A DNA stretch of 22,036 nt from an uncultured bacterium (lineage in GTDB: Bacteria > Patescibacteriota > Minisyncoccia > Phycocordibacterales > CAIJYI01): contig CALMXW010000047.1 in the NCBI GenBank assembly GCA_937871115.1, forward strand, positions 1 to 22,036, read 5' to 3'. Below the pieces are notes generated by a model. It did no database searches. It was not told where the DNA came from and was given only the letters and a program-made list of their open reading frames with translations. The translations under genes and the position numbers were made by a program. The stretch's first letter is position 1. Each line of letters opens with the position of its first letter. This document shows, piece after piece, positions 7,639 through 15,274 of the stretch.

Positions 7639-7644
7639 TATTCT
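7636..7644 (+). promoter_or_regulatory. Possible extended -10 element for mraY
   Basis: TGA-TATTCT (TATTCT 7639-7644) spans the trpS stop codon and lies 7 nt before the mraY ATG, the leaderless spacing seen at other genes here. No convincing -35 box, so it is weak evidence. Confidence 0.3.
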
Positions 7645-7651
7645 CACTGCC

Positions 7652-8731
7652 ATGCCCATTAATGATATCCTCAAAATATTTATTCCGTCCACCGTCGCTT
7701 TCTTCGTCGGCATTGCATTGACGCCAATTTTGACGCATTACTTGTACAAGTACAAAGTGTGGAAGAAGGTCGCTGGAAAAAAAGCAATGGATGGTACAGA
7801 TACGCCGATCTTTAACTCTCTTCATAAAGACAAAGAGGTGGGGACTCCGAAAATGGGGGGTATAATTATTTGGGCCAGTGTACTTATAACTATTGCTATT
7901 ATCTGGGCCATTGCCAAACTTTTTCCTACAGAAGCAATGCAGAAGCTCAACTTCCTTTCTCGAAATCAAACATGGCTGCCACTCTTTACGCTTGTTGCCG
8001 GATCTCTGATAGGCCTGATTGATGACTTTCTTGATGTCCGCGGTACGGGTGGTCATGTGGCCGGGGGTCTCTCGCTCAAAAAACGTCTCTTTGTGGTATT
8101 CCTTATTGGCTGCGTGGGGGCGTGGTGGTTTTATTCCAAGCTCGAGGTGTCACAAGTGGCTATACCTTTCGATGGTATGATAAATCTCGGATGGTTTTTT
8201 ATTCCATTTTTTATCCTTGTTACCCTCGCGGTGTACGCCAGTGGAGTCATTGATGGTCTCGACGGCCTCGCGGGTGGTGTTTTTGCTTCCGCGTTCTTTG
8301 CCTACTCTGTCATCGCTCTCTCTCAATCTCAAATCAACCTCGCCGCTTTTTGCGCAGTCGTCGTCGGCGGCATCCTCGCATTTTTATGGTTCAATATTCC
8401 GCCCGCGAGATTTTACATGTCGGAGACGGGCACGATGGGTCTTACCATCACACTGGCCGTCGTAGCTTTCCTCACGGATGTGCATGGTGAAGGGAGGGGA
8501 GTCCTCACGCTTCCTATTATTGCTTTCCCGCTTTTCGTTACCCTCCTCTCAAACGTAATACAAATTACTTCTAAAAAGTTTCGAAACGGAAAAAAAGTTT
8601 TTCTCGTAGCCCCAATCCATCATCACTTCGAAGCTATCGGTTGGCCGGCGTACAAAATCACCATGCGCTATTGGGTCATCTCCGCAATTTTTGCTATTAT
8701 AGGAGTGGTGGTATCGCTGATAGGCAAGTAG
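7652..8731 (+). CDS. mraY: Phospho-N-acetylmuramoyl-pentapeptide transferase
   Basis: Integral membrane enzyme that moves phospho-MurNAc-pentapeptide from UDP onto undecaprenyl phosphate, giving lipid I. 359 residues with about ten hydrophobic segments. Active-site landmarks: GTPKMGG (65-70), the DDFLD aspartates (124, 125, 128), DGLDGLAGG (201-209) and the HHHFE loop (323-327). Two deviations from the usual sequence: the Asn before DGLDGLA is replaced (SGVIDGLDGLAGG), and the GDTGS-type motif reads SETGT (257-261). All the acidic and histidine residues usually held to be catalytic are otherwise present. It is followed by ftsW and murG, the conserved order of the division and cell wall cluster, but without murD or murF between them. 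Confidence 0.96.
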   Translation: MPINDILKIFIPSTVAFFVGIALTPILTHYLYKYKVWKKVAGKKAMDGTDTPIFNSLHKDKEVGTPKMGGIIIWASVLITIAIIWAIAKLFPTEAMQKLNFLSRNQTWLPLFTLVAGSLIGLIDDFLDVRGTGGHVAGGLSLKKRLFVVFLIGCVGAWWFYSKLEVSQVAIPFDGMINLGWFFIPFFILVTLAVYASGVIDGLDGLAGGVFASAFFAYSVIALSQSQINLAAFCAVVVGGILAFLWFNIPPARFYMSETGTMGLTITLAVVAFLTDVHGEGRGVLTLPIIAFPLFVTLLSNVIQITSKKFRNGKKVFLVAPIHHHFEAIGWPAYKITMRYWVISAIFAIIGVVVSLIGK

Positions 8732-8795
8732 TAATACCAGCAACCCACCGGTAAGTATTCTTTTTGTGAACTCATAGGGGTTGTTTTTTTAAAAT

Positions 8796-9893
8796 ATGGC
8801 CAAAAAAGCAGATAAATTTTTTTTCTGGATTGTTCTCGCCCTTACCTTGGGTGGATTTTTCATTTTCACTTCGGCTTCTCTGGGCCTTCTTGCTCGTACG
8901 AATGGCGCGGAGTTTACGGATGTTTTTTGGAATCAAGTCATTTTCGGACTTTTCTTCGGCTTCTGCGCACTGGCCATTACGCTTTCTCTCGACTACAAAA
9001 TATGGCGCCCGCTTTCTCCTTTTCTTTTTATTGGTGCACTCGTTCTTATGGTGCTTGTTTTTGTCCCCGGTATCGGGATGGAGCATGGCGGTGCTCGACG
9101 TTGGATTGATCTCAAGTTTATCTCTTTCCAGCCGACAGAATTTCTGAAGTTCGCTTTCGTGTGTTTTTTTGCGGCATGGCTTTCTTCGGTGAAAGAAAAA
9201 GTGGCCACGTGGCAAAGGGGACTTTTGCCGCTCCTTGTAATGCTCGGTATTTCAGGAGTACTTATTCTTCTTGAGCCAGACACAGGAACCTTTGGAATCC
9301 TTGCTATAACCGCACTGGTTATGTTTTTTGCCGCGGGTGCAAAGATGCGCCACATCGGACTTCTGCTTCTCGTTGGGCTCCTTGCTGTAGGCGTGCTCGC
9401 AATGTTTAAGCCGTATTTAAAAGATCGTGTGACGACTTTTCTCCATCCAGAGCGAGATAGTCTCGGCTCGGGATATCAAATACAGCAATCACTTATTGCC
9501 ATTGGCTCAGGTGGACTTTTTGGCAGGGGTTTCGGACAGAGTATTCAGAAGTTTAACTATCTTCCGGAGCCGACAAACGACGCTATTTTTGCCGTGGCTT
9601 CTGAGGAATTTGGATTCATTGGGGCAGCGACCATTATCATCTTGCTTCTACTTTTCGCTTGGCGTGGGCTCTACATTGCCAGTCGGAGTGGGGATTCCTT
9701 TGGGAGGCTCCTCGTCATCGGTATTGTCTTTCTCGTCATCACCCAGTCTTTCATCAACGTGGCATCAATGCTCGCCCTCTTTCCGCTGACGGGTGTGCCC
9801 TTGCTCTTTATCTCTCATGGAGGCACCGCCCTCTTTACTGTCCTTGCTGAAGTGGGTGTGGTGCTTTCGGTGTCAAAACACATGCGCGCCTAG
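8796..9893 (+). CDS. ftsW: Septal peptidoglycan glycosyltransferase FtsW (SEDS family)
   Basis: Membrane glycosyltransferase that polymerises lipid II at the division site with a class B penicillin-binding protein. 365 residues, about ten membrane helices. Family sequence: GGARRWIDL followed by FQPTEFLKF, LLEPDTGTFGI, the extracytoplasmic loop with ERDSLGSGYQIQQSLIAIGSGGLFGRGFG and YLPEPTNDAIFAVASEEFGFIG, and the final GVPLLFISHGGTAL. Between mraY and murG the gene is most simply FtsW, but RodA has the same signatures and cannot be excluded. A weak AGGGG lies about 16 nt before the ATG. The 64-nt gap after mraY shows no clear terminator. Confidence 0.92.
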   Translation: MAKKADKFFFWIVLALTLGGFFIFTSASLGLLARTNGAEFTDVFWNQVIFGLFFGFCALAITLSLDYKIWRPLSPFLFIGALVLMVLVFVPGIGMEHGGARRWIDLKFISFQPTEFLKFAFVCFFAAWLSSVKEKVATWQRGLLPLLVMLGISGVLILLEPDTGTFGILAITALVMFFAAGAKMRHIGLLLLVGLLAVGVLAMFKPYLKDRVTTFLHPERDSLGSGYQIQQSLIAIGSGGLFGRGFGQSIQKFNYLPEPTNDAIFAVASEEFGFIGAATIIILLLLFAWRGLYIASRSGDSFGRLLVIGIVFLVITQSFINVASMLALFPLTGVPLLFISHGGTALFTVLAEVGVVLSVSKHMRA

Positions 9894-9901
9894 TATTTTT
9901 C

Positions 9902-9930
9902 TTGGCATAAAGCTGTAAAAAGAGTAAAAT
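9902..9930 (+). promoter_or_regulatory. murG promoter, leaderless
   Basis: -35 TTGGCA (9902-9907), 17 bp, -10 TAAAAT (9925-9930), then AGCCTT and the murG ATG. The start codon coincides with the expected transcription start. Confidence 0.7.
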
Positions 9931-9936
9931 AGCCTT

Positions 9937-11076
9937 ATGAAGATTGTATTTACTGGCGGCGGAACTGGCGGGCATTTTTACCCCATTGTTGCTGTTATTG
10001 AGGCCCTCCACAAGATTGAAGAAGAGAAACGCCTGCTTCCCGCAGACCTGTATTTCATCTCAGCTTCTCCGTACGACAAACGAGTACTCTTTGAACACAA
10101 TGTACAGTATGTAGAGATACCGACAGGAAAGCTTCGGCGGTATTTCTCTCTTGAAAATTTTACCGACATCTTCAAGACGGCTTTCGGAGCCTTGCGCGGT
10201 ATTCTGGTGATGTACAAAATTTTCCCCGACGTGGTTTTCAGCAAGGGGGGATTCGCGAGTTTCCCCACACTCTTTGCCGCACGGCTCTTCAAGATTCCAG
10301 TGGTCATTCACGAGTCAGACGCTATCCCGGGGCGGGTCAATCTTTGGTCTGCGAAATTTGCTCGAGCAGTAGCTGTCTCATTTCCTGATGCTGCAAAACT
10401 TTTTCCCGAGAAAAAAACAGTTGTCACCGGGAATCCCATTCGCGCGGACATTCTTATCCCAGTCTCGCAAGGTGGTGCAAAATTTCTCGGACTCGAAGAA
10501 GGCCTTCCGATTTTGCTCGTACTCGGAGGTTCACAGGGCGCGCAGGTCATCAACGAAGCGATTTTGGATGCACTCCCAGTACTTCTTCAAAAATACCAAG
10601 TGGTTCATCAGGTTGGCGAGAAGAATAAAAAGGACATCGAAGCCCGGCTCGAAGGAGTGCTCGAGGAAGTCCCTCAAGAATTTCGTGGAAGGTACAAGAT
10701 GTACGCCTACCTCAATGATCTCGCTATGCGCATGGCGGCTGGCAGTGCGAGCCTCGTAATCTCACGCGCGGGATCCACTATTTTTGAAATCGCCTCTTGG
10801 GGTAAGGCATCTATTCTCATTCCACTTACAAAAGGGCAGGGGAATCCACAAACAAAAAATGCCTATCACTACTCACGTGCCGGCGCGGCTCTCGTCGTGG
10901 AGGAGGCCAATCTTACCCCGCGTCTTCTCGCCGCAGAAGTAGATCGCATCTTGGATCACAAAGACATGCGAGTAAAGATGGAAACGGCGGCAAAAAAATT
11001 TGGTGAGCACAATACCACCGCCGCAGAGAAGATTGCAAAAGAATTATTACGCATTGCTTATGAACACGAACAATAA
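9937..11076 (+). CDS. murG: UDP-N-acetylglucosamine--lipid I GlcNAc transferase
   Basis: Peripheral membrane GT-B enzyme on the cytoplasmic face that converts lipid I to lipid II, the product then polymerised by FtsW. 379 residues. N-terminal glycine-rich loop FTGGGTGGHFYP, the SKGGFASFPT and HESDAIPGRVN segments, the second glycine-rich loop VLGGSQGAQVIN, and the UDP-GlcNAc site SRAGSTIFEIASWGKASILIPL. The usual DHQ near the nucleotide-sugar site reads NPQ (GNPQTKNA); the Gln is kept. No Shine-Dalgarno sequence; the promoter places the transcript start at the ATG. The 3' end overlaps gltX by 17 nt, implying coupled expression. Confidence 0.97.
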   Translation: MKIVFTGGGTGGHFYPIVAVIEALHKIEEEKRLLPADLYFISASPYDKRVLFEHNVQYVEIPTGKLRRYFSLENFTDIFKTAFGALRGILVMYKIFPDVVFSKGGFASFPTLFAARLFKIPVVIHESDAIPGRVNLWSAKFARAVAVSFPDAAKLFPEKKTVVTGNPIRADILIPVSQGGAKFLGLEEGLPILLVLGGSQGAQVINEAILDALPVLLQKYQVVHQVGEKNKKDIEARLEGVLEEVPQEFRGRYKMYAYLNDLAMRMAAGSASLVISRAGSTIFEIASWGKASILIPLTKGQGNPQTKNAYHYSRAGAALVVEEANLTPRLLAAEVDRILDHKDMRVKMETAAKKFGEHNTTAAEKIAKELLRIAYEHEQ

Positions 11077-12454
11077 ACCTATTATCGTCCGCCTGGCCCC
11101 TTCTCCTACAGGCAATCTTCACATCGGCACCGCCCGCACGGGGCTTTTTAACGCACTCTTTGCTCGCCACTTTGGCGGCAAGTTTATTCTCCGTATTGAA
11201 GATACAGACAAAGAGCGATCAAAAAAAGAATACGAAGAAAATATTCTCGAAGGCCTCAAGTGGCTTGGTATTTCTTTTGATGAGTTCTACCGGCAGTCGG
11301 AGAGGGGAGAGGTATATAAAAAACATCTCGAGCACCTTCTTTCTTCTGACGTGGCTTATGTTTCGAAAGAAGAAAAGACAGATGAAGAAGGGGATGGAAA
11401 AGAAAAAAGATCGGAAGTGATTCGTTTCAGGAATCCCGGAAAGAAAATTATTTTTCTCGACATCATTCGAGGCGACATCGAGTTTGATACTACCGAGCTC
11501 GGAGATTTTGTTATTGCGAAAGATTTAGAAAGTCCACTCTATCACTTTGCTGTTGTGGTAGATGATTTCGAAATGAACGTGACGCACATCATCCGCGGGG
11601 AAGACCATATCTCCAACACACCGCGGCAAATTCTCATTCAGGAGGCTCTCGGTGCACCACGACCAGAGTATGCACATATCCCGCTTATTCTCGCTCCCGA
11701 TCGTACGAAACTTTCCAAGCGGCATGGGGCGGTAGCTCTTACTGAGTATAGAAATGAAGGATACCTTTCAGAAGCCCTCATCAACTACCTCGCCCTCCTC
11801 GGCTGGAATCCAGGGAGTGAACAAGAAGTTTTTTCTTCCGATGAAATTGCCCAGCAATTTTCTCTCGAAAAAATTCAAAAAGGTGGAGCAATTTTTGATA
11901 AAGAAAAACTCAATTGGTTTAATCGTGAACATCTCTTAAAACTCTCGTTGGAGGAGAGGGAAGAGGGGATTGAGATGTTCCTGCCACCCCATATAAAAGA
12001 ACTCGCAAAGAAAGAAAGGGAAGTCTTTCAGCGGGCAGTGCCAGTGCTGATGGAGCGGATTCATACGTTTGGAGATGTAGTCAATCTTGCTGCTGATGGA
12101 GAGGTAGAATATTTTTTCGAAGATCCCAAGCTTGACAGAACAAAGATTTTACCGCAAAAAGCATCTCCTGAAGGGGGGGGTGTGGATAACTCAAAAAGGC
12201 ATTTAAAACACGTAATAGAAACATTGTCAAATATCCCTCCAGAAGCAGCAAGTTTCACAGCGGAGGCAACCAAGAGTGCTCTCTGGGACTATGCCACCAC
12301 TGAGGGACGCGGGAATGTTCTCTGGCCCATGCGCTACTCTCTCACCGGTCGCGACAAATCTCCCGACCCTTTCACTGTTGCCTCTGTTATTGGTAAAGAT
12401 GTCACTCTTCGCCGCCTTGAAAAAGCCCTCGCCGTCTTAAGTTTAGATTCCTAG
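11060..12454 (+). CDS. gltX: Glutamyl-tRNA synthetase
   Basis: Class I synthetase charging tRNA-Glu; in many bacteria it also mischarges tRNA-Gln for the GatCAB route, which cannot be judged here. 464 residues. HIGH-type motif PSPTGNLHIGTARTGLFNALFA, RIEDTDKERS, the tRNA acceptor-binding region with HIIRGEDHISNTPRQI, and KLSKRHGA as the KMSKS motif. The C-terminal anticodon-binding domain ends with the GRGNVLWPMRYSLTGRDKSPDP type sequence. The start is the ATG at 11060, inside the murG 3' end, where the family sequence begins; the open frame extends upstream to 11000 only inside murG. A run of eight G at 12173-12180 lies in frame in the linker to the C-terminal domain. A cognate tRNA-Glu is encoded at 17006. 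Confidence 0.96.
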   Translation: MNTNNKPIIVRLAPSPTGNLHIGTARTGLFNALFARHFGGKFILRIEDTDKERSKKEYEENILEGLKWLGISFDEFYRQSERGEVYKKHLEHLLSSDVAYVSKEEKTDEEGDGKEKRSEVIRFRNPGKKIIFLDIIRGDIEFDTTELGDFVIAKDLESPLYHFAVVVDDFEMNVTHIIRGEDHISNTPRQILIQEALGAPRPEYAHIPLILAPDRTKLSKRHGAVALTEYRNEGYLSEALINYLALLGWNPGSEQEVFSSDEIAQQFSLEKIQKGGAIFDKEKLNWFNREHLLKLSLEEREEGIEMFLPPHIKELAKKEREVFQRAVPVLMERIHTFGDVVNLAADGEVEYFFEDPKLDRTKILPQKASPEGGGVDNSKRHLKHVIETLSNIPPEAASFTAEATKSALWDYATTEGRGNVLWPMRYSLTGRDKSPDPFTVASVIGKDVTLRRLEKALAVLSLDS

Positions 12455-12458
12455 TCCT

Positions 12459-13724
12459 ATGTCACAAAAGTCTCTTTATTATCTTCTTATGGGTGCGATT
12501 TTGGTTGTCTTTGCCGCGCCTTTGGTGTTTGCCGCCCCGGCAGACGATCTTCAGCAAAAGATATCTCAAAGAAGCTTAGACATCGAGCAGATTGAAAAAG
12601 AAATTGCGGCATACAAAGCAGAGCTTTCCAAGACTCAGGAAACCTCGAGTTCTCTTAAAAGTGCCATACAAACCATCGATCTCAACCGCCGAAAGCTGGG
12701 GGCAGAAATTAATCTTACAAGTACAAAAGCAGAAGATGCGCAGTCCAATATTGCGCAGACTAATGTCGACATTAGCGCTTCCGAAAAGGAAATTGAGAGA
12801 GAGCGCGCTGAAGTGGCGGGTATTTTGCGCAGTATGGACGAAGCTGGGAGCCGGTCTTTTGCAGAGATCATATTTGCTCACGATAATATCTCCGATGCGC
12901 TCGCCGAGATCGGTGATTTTCAGAATATAAATCGTGAAATTCATACTCAAATTGAGCAGCTTCATATAGCAAAAGAGAAGATGTTTGCAAAGAAAAGCGA
13001 CCTTGAGAAAGAACAGCAAAAGTTGCGTTCTCTCGAAGCGCAACTCGCTGACCAAAAATCTATCCTGGACGAGGAAAAGAAATCTCAAAATTCTCTTCTC
13101 GTCGAAACGAAGAACAAAGAATCAAACTATAAAAAAGTACTTGCCGATGCTGAAGCTCGAAAGAAACTCTTTGAAAAAGAGCTTGAAGATTTTGCTGCAC
13201 AGATAAAACAGCAAGTCGACCCGAAAAGTTTTCCTACACCCGGCTCGCATGTTCTTTCTGCTCCGCTTGATGATATGAAGGTCACTCAACGTTTTGGGCG
13301 CACCGCAGACTCGGTGCGGCTCTATGTGTCGGGGACTCACAACGGCCTCGACCTTGCGGCACCGCGCGGGACAAAAGTATATTCTGCTGCGGATGGCACG
13401 ATCACAGCAACAGGCAACACCGATGAAGTTTCCGGATGTTTTTCATATGGAAAGTGGGTTCTCATAAAGCACCCAAATGGACTTTCGACACTCTACGCCC
13501 ATCTTGATATTATAAAAGCAGCGGCTGGCCAACAGGTCGCTCGCGGTGATCTTATTGGTTACAGTGGTAAGACGGGCTACGCTACTGGTCCGCATCTGCA
13601 CTTTGGAGTCTACGCTTCAGACGCTGTCGAGATTATGAAATACTCAAATAGTCGTTACTGCAAGAATGCTGTGATCCCGATTGCGCCGGTGAATGCCTAC
13701 TTGGACCCAGAAGCATATTTGTAA
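12459..13724 (+). CDS. Secreted M23 peptidase with coiled coil (EnvC/NlpD-like)
   Basis: 421 residues. N-terminal signal peptide (hydrophobic 8-24, likely cleavage after VFA at 25), a long Gln/Glu/Lys-rich coiled coil to about residue 245, then a LytM/M23 domain. The zinc site is complete: His294 and Asp298 (THNGLDLA) with His381 (GPHLHFG); His348 (LYAHLD) and His379 are the usual catalytic partners. It should therefore cleave peptidoglycan cross-bridges outside the membrane, unlike the degenerate EnvC/NlpD activators, although the coiled-coil layout is the one used in FtsEX-controlled hydrolases. Two cysteines in the domain (SGCFSY and RYCKNA) may form a disulfide. It starts 4 nt after the gltX stop and follows the wall-synthesis genes. 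Confidence 0.93.
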   Translation: MSQKSLYYLLMGAILVVFAAPLVFAAPADDLQQKISQRSLDIEQIEKEIAAYKAELSKTQETSSSLKSAIQTIDLNRRKLGAEINLTSTKAEDAQSNIAQTNVDISASEKEIERERAEVAGILRSMDEAGSRSFAEIIFAHDNISDALAEIGDFQNINREIHTQIEQLHIAKEKMFAKKSDLEKEQQKLRSLEAQLADQKSILDEEKKSQNSLLVETKNKESNYKKVLADAEARKKLFEKELEDFAAQIKQQVDPKSFPTPGSHVLSAPLDDMKVTQRFGRTADSVRLYVSGTHNGLDLAAPRGTKVYSAADGTITATGNTDEVSGCFSYGKWVLIKHPNGLSTLYAHLDIIKAAAGQQVARGDLIGYSGKTGYATGPHLHFGVYASDAVEIMKYSNSRYCKNAVIPIAPVNAYLDPEAYL

Positions 13725-13751
13725 TTGTAGTAATTTGGGAAGCCAATCAAA

Positions 13752-14039
13752 ATGTCTTATTACAAACACAAGAGGGATTATCGTAAAAGCCGAAATGGCG
13801 GATTTTTGAGCCTCATTGGTTTGTTTATAATTTTTTCCGGGCTCATGTGGTATTTTAAAATCGATGTTCGAGGATTTATTGATTCGCATGCAGAAATAAA
13901 AAATTTCTTCGTTGCAGGGAAGGATATGATTATTTCGCTCTTCAAGAATTATTTCTCGCCAGTACTTTCATATCTATGGAATAATATTTGGGTAGATATA
14001 GTCTGGAAGCATATCAAAGGACTTATCGTGCCGGTCTAG
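13752..14039 (+). CDS. Small membrane protein of unknown function
   Basis: 95 residues, not recognised. A basic N-terminus (YYKHKRDYRKSRNGG) precedes one hydrophobic helix (about 17-35, LSLIGLFIIFSGLMWYF), so the N-terminus should stay inside. The C-terminal part is rich in Phe, Trp, Ile and Lys (NFFVAGKDMIISLFKNYF) and could form amphipathic helices on the membrane surface. It lies 27 nt after the M23 peptidase on the same strand and probably belongs to the same transcript, which hints at an envelope role but does not show one. The stop codon lies inside the loop of a hairpin that may terminate the transcript. Confidence 0.75.
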   Translation: MSYYKHKRDYRKSRNGGFLSLIGLFIIFSGLMWYFKIDVRGFIDSHAEIKNFFVAGKDMIISLFKNYFSPVLSYLWNNIWVDIVWKHIKGLIVPV

Positions 14040-14056
14040 CCCCCGGCATTTCTTCT
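14029..14056 (+). terminator. Weak terminator overlapping a stop codon
   Basis: TGCCGG (14029-14034) pairs with CCGGCA (14043-14048) around an 8-nt loop holding the stop codon TAG; TTTCTTCT follows. The stem is short and the T-run is broken, so confidence is modest. Confidence 0.4.
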
Positions 14057-14097
14057 ACAGCCTAATGTCGTAAAAGATACATTGTGCGACGTTCGTA

Positions 14098-14129
14098 TAA
14101 AATAAAAGTGGGGAGGATTTCTCCTCCCC
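14098..14129 (-). terminator. Strong intrinsic terminator of the two acidic-protein genes
   Basis: On the minus strand a perfect 8-bp stem GGGGAGGA/TCCTCCCC (14129-14110) closed by a GAAA tetraloop is followed by ACTTTTATTTT. It begins 29 nt after the stop codon at 14159. It marks the end of the minus-strand transcript and argues against a longer alternative frame through this spot. Confidence 0.85.
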
Positions 14130-14158
14130 GAGCACCCTTCCTTCCCTGCTGGATTACC

Positions 14159-14458
14159 TCAAGATGTGGCGTGTCGTGCGAGTGTCTGCACAACATCATG
14201 AAATACAACAAATCCTTGTCCTTGGAGTAATGCTTCCCCTTCGTCTTGAACTTCTGAAGGGTTCTGTTCCCGAGAGCCTCGGTTTCTTTTGAACTCCACC
14301 CAGCTTTCGACTCCCCCATCGTCCTCGCCATCTTCGGGGGTGTATGTGCTGTCGGTGCCGGGAACTTCATGTGGAGGCTCAGTACTGCCACCACCGGTGG
14401 CTACCAGAGTATTGAAGTCAGGATTCCCGTAATTGCATTCGTCTGTTAGTGCGTTCAT
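14159..14458 (-). CDS. Hypothetical acidic protein, second of a pair
   Basis: 99 residues, not recognised. The N-terminal half is low-complexity and acidic with Gly, Pro and Thr (PPHEVPGTDSTYTPEDGEDDGG), then VESWVEF and a tail ending in FVVFHDVVQTLARH. No signal peptide or membrane helix. The ATG at 14458 follows the stop of the upstream gene by 11 nt, and a strong terminator follows 29 nt after its own stop. The upstream partner carries a similar acidic-proline motif (TPEDDDPPPAP versus TPEDGEDDGG), so the two may be related or act together. An overlapping minus-strand frame (14062-14394) is also open, but it runs through the terminator. Confidence 0.5.
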   Translation of the reverse strand: MNALTDECNYGNPDFNTLVATGGGSTEPPHEVPGTDSTYTPEDGEDDGGVESWVEFKRNRGSREQNPSEVQDEGEALLQGQGFVVFHDVVQTLARHATS

Positions 14459-14469
14459 GGTCAGGGGCC

Positions 14470-14640
14470 TCAGTCTTCTTGGTAGTTGTGACGTGGTGCT
14501 GGCGGGGGGTCGTCATCCTCCGGGGTGTCTGCGGAGATAATTCTCCGTGGTGGGAGGATAATTTCCACACCCCTCCGCTTTCCCTTTTTGCGAGTTTCCT
14601 CGCCTACTAGTTCGCCATCGTGTAGTTTGCTGTCATGCAT
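14470..14640 (-). CDS. Hypothetical small protein, first of a pair
   Basis: 56 residues from the ATG at 14640, chosen because GAGGAG lies 6 nt upstream, the best Shine-Dalgarno sequence in the window. A longer start at 14688 would reach to within 4 nt of def and cover the def promoter. The product has a basic stretch (ETRKKGKRRGVEIILPPRR), then an acidic proline-rich end (SADTPEDDDPPPAPRHNYQED). It is probably soluble and partly disordered. No family recognised. It is divergent from def and co-directional with the next acidic gene, both ending at the terminator at 14098-14129. Confidence 0.5.
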   Translation of the reverse strand: MHDSKLHDGELVGEETRKKGKRRGVEIILPPRRIISADTPEDDDPPPAPRHNYQED

Positions 14641-14656
14641 AATGTGCTCCTCAAGC

Positions 14657-14685
14657 TTCACATTTCTGTGATTTTCCCATACAAT
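14657..14685 (+). promoter_or_regulatory. def promoter, leaderless
   Basis: -35 TTCACA (14657-14662), 17 bp, -10 TACAAT (14680-14685), then 7 nt to the def ATG. It occupies the 52-bp gap to the divergent small gene at 14640. Confidence 0.65.
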
Positions 14686-14692
14686 CATCTGT

Positions 14693-15274
14693 ATGATTAG
14701 TATAGTCCAAAAAGAAAATCCGGTCCTTCGCGGCATTGCCAAAGACGTTCCTTTGTCTGACATCAGTAAACCAAAGATTAAGGAAATAGTCAAGAAGATG
14801 CGCCAAGCTCTCGTAGAGCAGGGCGATGGCGTGGCTATTGCTGCTCCCCAGATTGGTGCTCCCTATCGTATCTTTGTCGTTTCTCGCCGACTCTTTGCAA
14901 TAAAAGATGGAATCGAGAACGAAGAGGAGCTCGAGCTCGAGATGCAGGCGGGAAAGAAAAAGGGGAAAGAAAAGTACTCTGACATGGTGTTCATCAACCC
15001 GGAAATTTTAAAAATTTCGAAAAAGAGGAAATACATGCCCGAAGGCTGTCTCTCTGTGCGATGGCTTTACGGAAAAGTGTCTCGTGCAGAAAAAGCGCGG
15101 GTACGAGCCTATGATGAGACAGGAAAGCTTTTTGAAATGGGTGGCTCAGGTCTCCTCGCTCAAGTATTCCAGCACGAGACAGATCACTTAAACGGCGTGC
15201 TGTTTGTTGATACCGCTATCGACATAGAAGACTTGCCTCCAGAAAAAGTAAAGACAGTGAAGGTAAAAAAATAA
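14693..15274 (+). CDS. def: Peptide deformylase
   Basis: Metalloenzyme that removes the formyl group from new N-termini. 193 residues. The three motifs are present: GVAIAAPQIG (usual GxGxAAxQ, with Ala for the second Gly), EGCLSV carrying the metal-binding Cys, and QHETDHLNG with the HExxH histidines and glutamate. A charged, glutamate- and lysine-rich insertion (about residues 75-100) lies between motifs I and II. The C-terminus carries a short Val/Lys-rich tail. Its stop overlaps the fmt start by one base (TAATG), so the pair that adds and removes the formyl group is translationally coupled. Apparently transcribed from a leaderless promoter. Confidence 0.96.
   Translation: MISIVQKENPVLRGIAKDVPLSDISKPKIKEIVKKMRQALVEQGDGVAIAAPQIGAPYRIFVVSRRLFAIKDGIENEEELELEMQAGKKKGKEKYSDMVFINPEILKISKKRKYMPEGCLSVRWLYGKVSRAEKARVRAYDETGKLFEMGGSGLLAQVFQHETDHLNGVLFVDTAIDIEDLPPEKVKTVKVKK

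Noticed and set aside
12173..12180. G8 run in gltX as a phase-variation site
   Set aside because: gltX is essential and the frame is intact; a single homopolymer without a surface-gene context is not evidence of phase variation.
14062..14394. An alternative minus-strand frame with lysine-rich coding-like sequence, which could mean a +1 frameshift in the gene at 14159-14458
   Set aside because: This frame runs through the perfect hairpin and T-run at 14098-14129, whereas the 14159 stop lies just before it. Third-position composition favoured the frameshift slightly, but the terminator is stronger evidence.
14641..14688. Longer start (ATG at 14688) for the small acidic gene
   Set aside because: It would end 4 nt from the def ATG and cover the def promoter, while the ATG at 14640 has GAGGAG at 6-nt spacing.
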